Of a stretch of 7,928 nt of DNA, positions 1 through 5,543 are shown piece after piece (position 1 is the stretch's first letter; each line of letters starts with the position of its first letter). The notes under the pieces are model-generated. The model was not told the origin of the DNA and made no database searches. It was given only the letters and a program-made list of their open reading frames with translations. The translations under genes were made by a program, and so were the position numbers. This stretch comes from Pseudomonadota bacterium (GTDB lineage Bacteria; Desulfobacterota; Desulfobulbia; Desulfobulbales; DAOVYS01). The stretch is from positions 1 to 7,928 of the forward strand of contig DAOVYS010000121.1 in assembly GCA_030635485.1 (NCBI GenBank). Reading direction: 5' to 3'.

Positions 1-659
1 GAACCCTGTTGGCAATTCTTGTCTACTTTCGTCAAGACTTCCTTTCTATGGGGAAATCTCTTGTAACCCGTTCAAAAAATGACAAAGTGGTTCTGTTCCA
101 CCGGAGAATGAGCGGGTTCATCTGTGTCGCCTGCCTGCCCGCAGTCCTGGCCGCACTTATGTTTGGGCATGCGGCTGAGACCTTTCTTCGCAATCCTTTA
201 GTTGTTGCCGGCACCCTGTCAGGCGCAGGGCTTCTACTCCTTCTGGCCGAAAAAAGGGGGGCTCGAACCCGGGATCTCCATTCCATCTCTTTGACGGACG
301 CAATAATAATCGGTTTATCTCAGGCCTTTGCCATAATCCCGGGCGTCTCCCGAAGCGGAATAACCATGACGGCCGGTCTGTTCAGGGGGCTTGACCGGCA
401 GGCTGTGGCAAGATTTTCATTTCTCCTGTCAGCCCCTATTATTTTCGGGGCAGGTGTATACAATATTCCGGCCATCATAGGGCAGGGTCTTAAGCCTGAT
501 ACATTTCCATTCTATCTGGCCGGTTTTGTCTCAGCGGCTGTTTCCGGGTACCTTTTTATTACATTTCTCTTAAAATTTATTCGGACCCGGTCTTTTAAGG
601 TTTTTGCATATTACCGTTTTGTAGTGTCAGCTGCTGTGTTGCTGTTTATGTGGCTTTAG
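1..659 (+). CDS. uppP: Undecaprenyl-diphosphate phosphatase UppP (BacA), 5'-truncated by window edge
   Basis: UppP is an integral inner-membrane enzyme that dephosphorylates undecaprenyl diphosphate to recycle the lipid carrier for peptidoglycan and other wall polymers; overproduction gives bacitracin resistance. The frame is open from base 3 to a TAG at 657-659 and encodes 218 residues. The family is usually 265-280 residues, so about 50-60 N-terminal residues lie outside the window, including the first catalytic motif with its acidic residues. The first visible residues, TLLAILVYFRQDF, match the usual GTLLAILVYF segment, so the TTG at 9 is internal and not a start. The second conserved catalytic motif, PGVSRSGIT, is at 339-365 and is followed by a typical RFSFLLSAPIIFGAG membrane helix. 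Several hydrophobic segments follow, to the end at FMWL. It stands alone here: the next gene begins 120 bases later, beyond a palindromic repeat. Family assignment is very secure. Confidence 0.96.
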   Translation, partial: TLLAILVYFRQDFLSMGKSLVTRSKNDKVVLFHRRMSGFICVACLPAVLAALMFGHAAETFLRNPLVVAGTLSGAGLLLLLAEKRGARTRDLHSISLTDAIIIGLSQAFAIIPGVSRSGITMTAGLFRGLDRQAVARFSFLLSAPIIFGAGVYNIPAIIGQGLKPDTFPFYLAGFVSAAVSGYLFITFLLKFIRTRSFKVFAYYRFVVSAAVLLFMWL

Positions 660-665
660 TTAAGA

Positions 666-764
666 AATTAGGAATTAGAAATTACGAATTACGAATCTTT
701 GTTGTCTTGCTCATAAGGTCATTATTCCATAACATTCGTAATTCCTAATTCATAATTCCTAATT
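666..764. repeat. Palindromic AATTACG/AATTAGG heptad repeat element
   Basis: Two 31-base arms at 666-696 and 734-764 are inverted copies of each other, matching at 28 of 31 positions, around a 37-base loop at 697-733. Each arm is built from a 7-base unit, AATTACG or AATTAGG, repeated about four times with small variations (for example AATTAGGAATTA at 666-677 and ATTACGAATTACGAAT at 681-696). The element fills almost all of the 120-base gap between uppP and the protease gene, starting 7 bases after the uppP stop. As RNA it could form a long AU-rich hairpin, but no T-run follows, so it is not an obvious intrinsic terminator. I recall dispersed repeats of this AATTACG type from deltaproteobacterial and related genomes, but I cannot verify copy number here. 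Confidence 0.85.
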
Positions 765-766
765 TT

Positions 767-771
767 CAAGG
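767..771 (+). promoter_or_regulatory. Ribosome binding site for the HtrA-like protease gene
   Basis: CAAGG at 767-771 sits 8 bases before the ATG at 780. This spacing favours the ATG over the in-frame GTG at 771, which overlaps the Shine-Dalgarno itself and would add only three residues. Confidence 0.6.
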
Positions 772-779
772 TGTGCATT

Positions 780-1889
780 ATGAAAAAAAATGCGGGCATA
801 AGGGATTTTTCTTTCTCCTTATTACTGTTTCTGTTTTTTGTTGCGGCATCGATTCCCGGGAGCGCGACAATCTCCTCCGGTCTGACGCTGGATGAACAAA
901 ACAGTATTTCTATTTACAAACAGTCTACGCCTGCGGTTGTGAACATAACCAGCATGGCCATTGAGTTTGACTTTTTTTTAAATGTGGTTCCAAAGGAGGG
1001 GTCGGGCTCAGGTGTGATTATTGATCCCAGGGGATATATTGTCACGAACAGCCATGTTGTAAAAAAAGCGCAGTCGCTGGAAGTGACTTTAGAGGACGGT
1101 ACGAAACACCCGGCCTCCCTGGTGGGTATCGACGTTGACAGCGATCTTGCCGTGATTAAGATTGAGTCGAACCGTCATGAACTTACGGCCGTAACACTTG
1201 GAAATTCGGACGACTTGAAAGTCGGGCAGAAGGTGCTTGCAATCGGAAATCCATTTGGACTTCAGCAGACACTGACTACAGGTGTAATAAGTTCACTCGG
1301 ACGATCTATCCGGGCGCCCAGCGGTATTGAGATTGAAGGCGTAATCCAGACGGATGCCTCTATTAATCCAGGGAATTCCGGAGGTCCCTTGCTTGATTCG
1401 GACGGCAAGATAATAGGGATTAACACGGCCATATTCAGCCCATCCGGCAAATCCGGCGGCAGTGTGGGCATAGGCTTTGCCATTCCCTCAAATACTGTTC
1501 GTAAAGTTGTACCCCAGCTTATAACCAAAGGTTATGTATCGCATCCATGGGTCGGCACGAGTTTCCGTACACTCACTCCCGGTCTGGGCAAGGCACTGGG
1601 CTTTCCCGTGGAAAGAGGCGCCATCATAGTCATGGTAGCGCCCAACAGTCCGGCCCAACGGTACGGCCTGCGTGGGGGTAACCGCCGGATACGCCTGGGC
1701 AACATGCTCATAGTTGTCGGCGGGGACCTTGTTGTAGGTCTGGATGATGTGCCCATCCATTCCGCGGATGATATAGTCCGGCACATCAGGTCCAAGGATC
1801 CGGGTGATCGAATACTGGTCACTTTCTATCGTGGCCGCAAAAAGATGTCGCTCTTTCTGGTCCTTGGGGAGAGGCCAAGGGCAAGTTAG
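780..1889 (+). CDS. htrA: Exported HtrA/Deg-family serine protease (S1C) with one PDZ domain
   Basis: This is a trypsin-like envelope protease of the HtrA/Deg family, which degrades or refolds misfolded proteins in the periplasm. It has 369 residues from the ATG at 780. A short basic N-terminus (MKKNAGIR) is followed by a hydrophobic stretch at about 11-24 and a possible cleavage site near GSA (27-29), giving a signal peptide or signal anchor. The protease domain covers about 40-245. The triad is complete: His92 in TNSHVV, Asp122 in DSDLAVIKI and Ser200 in NPGNSGGPL. The oxyanion region and the GIGFAIPS segment (230-237) are also typical. One PDZ domain covers about 255-365, with a glycine-rich insertion (GLRGGNRRIRLGNMLIVVGGD) before its second half. 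One PDZ and this length resemble DegS or small Deg paralogues more than two-PDZ DegP, so the exact subtype and its regulation are open. Repeat elements flank it on both sides, and it appears to be monocistronic. Confidence 0.93.
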   Translation: MKKNAGIRDFSFSLLLFLFFVAASIPGSATISSGLTLDEQNSISIYKQSTPAVVNITSMAIEFDFFLNVVPKEGSGSGVIIDPRGYIVTNSHVVKKAQSLEVTLEDGTKHPASLVGIDVDSDLAVIKIESNRHELTAVTLGNSDDLKVGQKVLAIGNPFGLQQTLTTGVISSLGRSIRAPSGIEIEGVIQTDASINPGNSGGPLLDSDGKIIGINTAIFSPSGKSGGSVGIGFAIPSNTVRKVVPQLITKGYVSHPWVGTSFRTLTPGLGKALGFPVERGAIIVMVAPNSPAQRYGLRGGNRRIRLGNMLIVVGGDLVVGLDDVPIHSADDIVRHIRSKDPGDRILVTFYRGRKKMSLFLVLGERPRAS

Positions 1890-1912
1890 TGGGTAAATAT
1901 TCGGTTAACCCA
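1890..1912 (+). other. Small dyad directly after the protease stop codon
   Basis: TGGGT at 1890-1894 pairs with ACCCA at 1908-1912 and encloses an AT-rich loop containing the palindrome GGTTAACC (1903-1910). It begins at the first base after the TAG stop. There is no T-run downstream, so it is at best a weak hairpin and not a convincing terminator. Confidence 0.3.
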
Positions 1913-1931
1913 TCTCGTGATATTTAACTGT

Positions 1932-1998
1932 GTAGGGTGTGCATCGCGCACCTTTATCGTTGATTGGCTCCTAAAATGGTGCGCATTGCGCACCCTAC
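1932..1998. repeat. REP-like inverted pair of GGTGCGCA palindromes
   Basis: A 21-base arm at 1932-1952 and its inverted copy at 1978-1998 match at 18 of 21 positions across a 25-base spacer. Each arm begins or ends with GTAGGGTG/CACCCTAC and contains its own small palindrome. The right arm has GGTGCGCA-T-TGCGCACC (1978-1994), a perfect 8-base stem. The left arm has GGTGTGC-ATC-GCGCACC (1936-1952), with one G-T wobble. Two hairpins in opposite orientation are the layout of a bacterial REP doublet (BIME-like), the kind of sequence mobilised by RAYT/IS200-like Y1 transposases. No transposase gene lies in the window. The pair lies between the protease stop and the fmdB-like gene, leaving the Shine-Dalgarno of the latter intact. 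Confidence 0.85.
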
Positions 1999-2038
1999 TC
2001 AACTATTCAATCTTCATCCACTCAACGAGGTCTCTTTT

Positions 2039-2353
2039 ATGCCGGTATACGAATATGAGCACGTGGACAAACCTTGTTCTCTTGGCGTTAAATTTGAATA
2101 CACACAGTCTATGAGTAGTGATAAGCTGACGGAATGTCCAAATTGCGGTGGAAAGATCAAAAGGATCATCTCCCTGGTCGCGGTCAGCGCCCATAAGGGT
2201 AATGCTGATTTGAAAAATATGGGATTTACGAAACTCGTGAGAAGGGACAAGGGAATTTATGAGAATGTGACCGCAACGGGCAATGAAAGCCGCATCTGGG
2301 ATGCATCCAAACCGGAGACCATGCCGGATATCAGGTCAAAGATCGAAGACTGA
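2039..2353 (+). CDS. FmdB-family zinc-ribbon regulatory-type protein, variant with degenerate first metal knuckle
   Basis: This small protein of 104 residues belongs to the FmdB putative regulatory family, named after a protein linked to formamidase/amidase gene regulation; the role of most members is unknown. The ATG at 2039 is chosen because the family begins M-P-x-Y-E-Y, seen here as MPVYEY, and because GAGG at 2027-2030 lies 8 bases upstream. Upstream in-frame starts would run back into the REP-like repeat. The second zinc knuckle, CPNCGG (Cys33, Cys36), is followed by the usual KIKRIIS strand. The first CxxC of the family is absent: the matching segment EHVDKPCSLGVKFEY offers only His8 and Cys13 as possible ligands. 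The C-terminal half (about 50-104) is polar and charged with no recognisable domain. The stop codon overlaps the first base of a downstream repeat unit. The family call is good; the function is unknown. Confidence 0.85.
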   Translation: MPVYEYEHVDKPCSLGVKFEYTQSMSSDKLTECPNCGGKIKRIISLVAVSAHKGNADLKNMGFTKLVRRDKGIYENVTATGNESRIWDASKPETMPDIRSKIED

Positions 2354-2449
2354 TGGCTTCATAAAAAATCATGAGATGGCTAAGTAAAAATTACTACGAC
2401 GCAGTAGATCGGATTGCTATACCCTTTGGGTACTTTTTACGACGCCATC
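2352..2449. repeat. Composite GATGGC...GTAAAAA repeat, direct and inverted copies
   Basis: Three related 20-base units are visible. Unit 1 (2352-2371) and unit 2 (2375-2394) are in the same orientation, share GATGGCT and TAAAAA, and match at 14 of 20 positions. Unit 3 (2430-2449) is inverted and its complement matches unit 2 at 16 of 20 positions. Between units 2 and 3 are further small dyads: CTAC/GTAG (2394-2397 and 2404-2407) and TACCC-TTT-GGGTA (2420-2432). Unit 1 begins within the fmdB-like stop codon, and the array fills the gap up to the trkA leader. It looks like a decayed copy of a dispersed repeat. I recall similar GATGGCTTCGTAAAAAGTC-type repeats from Desulfobacterota genomes but cannot check this. 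The stem could also act as a transcript end, although no clean T-run follows it. Confidence 0.7.
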
Positions 2450-2476
2450 AGTGATTAATTCCGCCACTGGTGGGTC

Positions 2477-2482
2477 GGAGGT
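2477..2482 (+). promoter_or_regulatory. Strong Shine-Dalgarno that fixes the TTG start of trkA
   Basis: GGAGGT at 2477-2482 is a near-perfect Shine-Dalgarno, 7 bases before the TTG at 2490. The in-frame GTG at 2451 lies upstream of it and would add 13 residues foreign to the family. The ATG at 2499 is 16 bases away, which is too far. Confidence 0.8.
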
Positions 2483-2489
2483 AAATTTT

Positions 2490-3833
2490 TTGCGTATCAT
2501 GATTGTCGGCGCAGGTCAGGTCGGGTATTTTCTGAGCGAGAAGCTCTCTGTGGAAGGCCATGACGTGACCCTGGTTGACCGGGACAAGAGCACACTCCGC
2601 CGTCTGGAACGGGATCTTAATATCCTGACTGTGCATGGAAGCGGTGCTTCGTCAAAAATATTGGAACAAGGCGGGATTGATGAGACTGATTTGTTCATTG
2701 CCGTGACCGACAGCGATGAGGTCAACCTGATCGCCTGCATTATTTCCAAGCAATTCAACGTCAAGACCCGAATTGCCAGGGTGCGTAACGAAGAATTCTT
2801 CTGGAAGGGCTCTGCCCTGAGCAGACAGCTTTTTGGAATTGATCTCCTGATCAGTCCGGATCTGGCAATGAGCGATGAAATCGTCCGGTTGAGCACTAGG
2901 CCGGAGGCGTTTGAAATAGCTGAATTTGCCGACGGACAGGTCGTGCTTCTCGGTTATGTGGTCAATAAAGACAATCCCTGTATCAACCAGTCGCTTTATA
3001 AGCTTAAAGGGTTGCGGGGCGTCATAGTTGCAATCATCCGGGACAACGCCACGATCATCCCCCGCGGGGACGATGTCATCGAAGTGGACGATAAAATTTA
3101 CATCGTTGTACGCAAAAGAGATGTCCTGGCGGTTGAAAGAAGATTTAACCTGACCAATCACACACTAAAAAACGTGTTCATTATCGGCGGCGGCGCCATT
3201 GCCTTTCTTGTAGCACGCCGGCTGGAGAGAAACCGGATAGATGTACGTCTGATCGAAAGGGACCCGGCCAGATGCGAATACCTGACGGAACACCTGGATA
3301 AAACCATTGTGCTGAACTGTGACGGTCTGGAGGCAAACGCCCTGATGGAAGAAGGCATTGGCCGGGCTGATCTTGTGGTCTCAGTAACAAACACGGACAG
3401 CACAAATATCCTTTCCAGCCTTTTGGCCAAGCATCACGGCGCCAAGAGATGCATCACTCATCTGGCAAGTCCCGACTTCATTCCAATGCTCGATAAACTA
3501 AGCATTGATGTGGCATTAAGCCCCAGGCAAATTGCCGCCAACATGATACTTCGCTATGTCCGCGCAGGCGGCGCAAGTGTCTCGGCGGCAACACTATTGA
3601 GCGGCAATGCGGAAGTAATTGAGGTAAAAGTCCCTGACACTGAACAATTCAGAGACAAAAAACTCAAAGATATCGCTTTTCCGACAGGATCCATCCTGGG
3701 GGCCATAGTACGTTACGGCCGTGTAATTATTCCATCCGGCGAAACACGCCTGGACCCTTATGATACGCTTGTGATCTTTTTCGTTGAGGACGCGATGCAG
3801 ACCGTGGAGCGGTTTTTTCAAAGCAAGGCTTAA
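2490..3833 (+). CDS. trkA: Trk system potassium transporter, regulatory NAD-binding subunit TrkA
   Basis: TrkA is the cytoplasmic peripheral subunit that binds nucleotides (NAD(H), ATP/ADP) and gates the TrkH potassium pore. From the TTG at 2490 the protein has 447 residues, close to the 458 of E. coli TrkA, and begins MRIMIVGAGQVGYFL, the expected family start. It has two tandem RCK modules. In the first, the Rossmann motif GAGQVG is at 7-12, the acidic Asp30 ends the second strand (VTLVDRD), GSGAS is near 50, and a TrkA-C domain covers about 135-220. In the second, FIIGGGAIA is at 230-238, LIERD follows, VTNTDSTN is near 295, and a second TrkA-C domain with GSILGAIVRYGRVIIPSG lies near the C-terminus. 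trkH follows after a 157-base gap that holds an inverted-repeat element; the stop codon lies inside one arm of that element. The pair order trkA-trkH supports one functional complex. Assignment is very secure. Confidence 0.96.
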   Translation: MRIMIVGAGQVGYFLSEKLSVEGHDVTLVDRDKSTLRRLERDLNILTVHGSGASSKILEQGGIDETDLFIAVTDSDEVNLIACIISKQFNVKTRIARVRNEEFFWKGSALSRQLFGIDLLISPDLAMSDEIVRLSTRPEAFEIAEFADGQVVLLGYVVNKDNPCINQSLYKLKGLRGVIVAIIRDNATIIPRGDDVIEVDDKIYIVVRKRDVLAVERRFNLTNHTLKNVFIIGGGAIAFLVARRLERNRIDVRLIERDPARCEYLTEHLDKTIVLNCDGLEANALMEEGIGRADLVVSVTNTDSTNILSSLLAKHHGAKRCITHLASPDFIPMLDKLSIDVALSPRQIAANMILRYVRAGGASVSAATLLSGNAEVIEVKVPDTEQFRDKKLKDIAFPTGSILGAIVRYGRVIIPSGETRLDPYDTLVIFFVEDAMQTVERFFQSKA

Positions 3834-3972
3834 AAATAACTTCACATTTTGATGCACCGATCCATCCCGCATGGCTGCGTTGCTCGTCGGTTAAATAGCG
3901 CTGCTATTCGCCCTCCTCGCGCCTTGCCATACGGGCGCCTCAACACCTGAAAATGTAAATTTATTTTTGAGC
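3828..3972. repeat. About 145-base element with 23-base terminal inverted repeats between trkA and trkH
   Basis: The left arm, 3828-3850, and the right arm, 3950-3972, are inverted copies matching at 20 of 23 positions. They enclose 99 bases that contain a perfect small hairpin, AATAGC-GCT-GCTATT (3894-3908), and GC-rich blocks such as CTCCTCGCGCCTTGCC (3912-3927). The trkA stop codon (3831-3833) is inside the left arm, and the right arm ends 18 bases before the trkH start, leaving AGGA (3981-3984) free. No open reading frame of note lies inside, so this is a non-autonomous, MITE-like or structured repeat. I recall similar GGCTGCGTTGCTCGTCG-type dispersed repeats in Desulfobacterota but cannot confirm copies. 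No target-site duplication is obvious. Confidence 0.75.
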
Positions 3973-3990
3973 GAATCCTTAGGATAATTT

Positions 3991-5505
3991 ATGCGGACCG
4001 GCGGCGTTCTTAACATACTCGGCAAGCTCCTGATCCTTCTCTCGCTTTTTCTGCTCACCCCTATTCCTTTCAGCATCTACTTCGGGGACGGGATGTCCAG
4101 GATTTTCATCTTCAGTGCCTTTCTCGGTTTCTTGGTGGGCGGTTCATTAATAATCGCCTTTTTGCCGGACAAGGAGCTGGGGTATCGGGACGGTTTCGCA
4201 GTAGTGGTGCTGAGCTGGCTGGGTCTGGCCTTTCTGGGCGCTCTTCCCTATTATTTTTCAGGGCATATGAATTCCATTGTGGACTGCTATTTTGAATCCA
4301 TGTCCGGATTCACCACTACCGGTTCCACGATTCTCGCTCAAGTGGAAATACTGCCCAAAAGTCTGTTGTTCTGGCGTGCCGTCACTCACTGGCTCGGAGG
4401 CATGGGGATAATCGTCCTCTCCCTGGCTGTTTTGCCTCTCCTCGGTGTCGGCGGCATGCAGCTTTTTCAGGCCGAGATGCCCGGTCCCACAAAGGACAGG
4501 CTTGCCCCCAGAATGCAGGACACTGCCCGGATTCTCTGGGGAGTCTATGTGCTTTTCACCCTTGTAGAGACCTTTTTGCTCATGCTGGGCGGTCTTGATT
4601 TATACGATGCCCTCTGCCATGCCTTTGCCACACTGGCCACGGGCGGGTTTTCCACCCACTCCGCCAGTGTGGGATACTTTAATTCCACCTATGTCGAGGT
4701 TGTTGTTATCCTGTTCATGTTTATTGCCGGAACCAATTTTTCCCTCCATTATCAAAGCGTGCTTAACAAACGCCCGTCTGCGTATTGGCGAAACGAAGAA
4801 TTTCGTTATTATTCCAAGCTGTGCTGTTTTGCCGTCGGAGTCATAGTGATTGCGAATCTGTTTCATCACACCTGTGACAGTTTCGGCGAGACCTTAAGAA
4901 CCGCCTTTTTTCAGGTTGTATCCATTATAACGACCACAGGCTTTGGGACAGCTGACTTTGACCAGTGGCCGCCTGTCTGCAAGGTGCTTCTCGTGTCGCT
5001 TATGTTTGTGGGCGGATGCGCAGGTTCCACAGGCGGGGGAATCAAGGTTTTTCGTATCATACTGTTCCTGAAATATTCGAGGCTGCAACTGAGGCACCTC
5101 GTCCACACAAGGGCCGTAGGTACGATCAAAATCGACAATGTCAAGGTGCCGAATGAAGTAAAAATCGGTATTCTTGGTTTTTTTTCTCTATATATTGCCG
5201 TGCTGGTTACGGCCACCCTGATTGTTACGGCCACGGGCGTGGATATTGTGACCGGAACAACATCCGTGATTGCCACATTGAACAACATCGGCCCAGGCCT
5301 GCATCTGGTTGGACCGGCCCAAAATTTCGGAGATCTCCCTGGACTGGCCAAGTGCGTTCTGATCTTCTGCATGCTTGCAGGCAGACTTGAACTCTATACC
5401 GTGGCCGTGCTTATGACGCCTGATTTCTGGAAAATGGCCAGGAAACCCGTGTTTCGTAGCTATTTTTACCCTGTTAAAAAGATCGAGTCTAAAATTCATG
5501 CGTAA
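3991..5505 (+). CDS. trkH: Trk-type potassium uptake protein TrkH, membrane pore subunit
   Basis: TrkH is the inner-membrane potassium-translocating subunit of the Trk system and works with the TrkA ring. It has 504 residues (E. coli TrkH has 483) from the ATG at 3991, with AGGA at 3981-3984 six bases before it. The four pore-loop repeats of the superfamily are all visible, each with its filter glycine: SGFTTTGST (105-113, Gly111), ATGGFST (216-222, Gly218), ITTTGFGT (313-320, Gly317) and LNNIGPG (430-436, Gly434). The conserved GGCAGSTGGGIKVFRI segment (341-356), which forms part of the intramembrane gating loop, and the terminal GRLELYT (464-470) are intact. Hydrophobic membrane segments fill most of the length. 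All four filter glycines argue for potassium selectivity; whether transport couples to H+ or Na+ cannot be read from sequence. It lies downstream of trkA and 38 bases before mnmG. Confidence 0.97.
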   Translation: MRTGGVLNILGKLLILLSLFLLTPIPFSIYFGDGMSRIFIFSAFLGFLVGGSLIIAFLPDKELGYRDGFAVVVLSWLGLAFLGALPYYFSGHMNSIVDCYFESMSGFTTTGSTILAQVEILPKSLLFWRAVTHWLGGMGIIVLSLAVLPLLGVGGMQLFQAEMPGPTKDRLAPRMQDTARILWGVYVLFTLVETFLLMLGGLDLYDALCHAFATLATGGFSTHSASVGYFNSTYVEVVVILFMFIAGTNFSLHYQSVLNKRPSAYWRNEEFRYYSKLCCFAVGVIVIANLFHHTCDSFGETLRTAFFQVVSIITTTGFGTADFDQWPPVCKVLLVSLMFVGGCAGSTGGGIKVFRIILFLKYSRLQLRHLVHTRAVGTIKIDNVKVPNEVKIGILGFFSLYIAVLVTATLIVTATGVDIVTGTTSVIATLNNIGPGLHLVGPAQNFGDLPGLAKCVLIFCMLAGRLELYTVAVLMTPDFWKMARKPVFRSYFYPVKKIESKIHA

Positions 5506-5543
5506 CTGATCACTTATTCTACTTTTTCCCAAACTGATAAATA

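Noticed and set aside
702..734. Promoter-like hexamers in the loop of the heptad repeat (TTGCTC 707-712 and CATAAC 729-734, 16 bases apart)
   Set aside because: Both hexamers match consensus poorly, and AT-rich sequence yields such pairs by chance.
666..764. CRISPR-like array from the repeated AATTACG units
   Set aside because: Units are 7 bases, contiguous and arranged as one palindrome; there are no unique spacers and no cas genes.
1917..2114. Forward frame of 65 codons overlapping the REP-like element and the start of the fmdB-like gene
   Set aside because: It runs through the palindromic repeat and then out of frame over a clear FmdB coding sequence, with no family resemblance.
2652..3161. 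Long reverse-strand open frame of 169 codons inside trkA
   Set aside because: It lies wholly within the well-supported TrkA frame, has no recognisable motif or ribosome binding site, and is explained as an antisense shadow.
4911..5372. Reverse-strand open frame of 153 codons inside trkH
   Set aside because: Antisense shadow of the conserved TrkH pore region; low-complexity proline/threonine-rich translation with no family signature.
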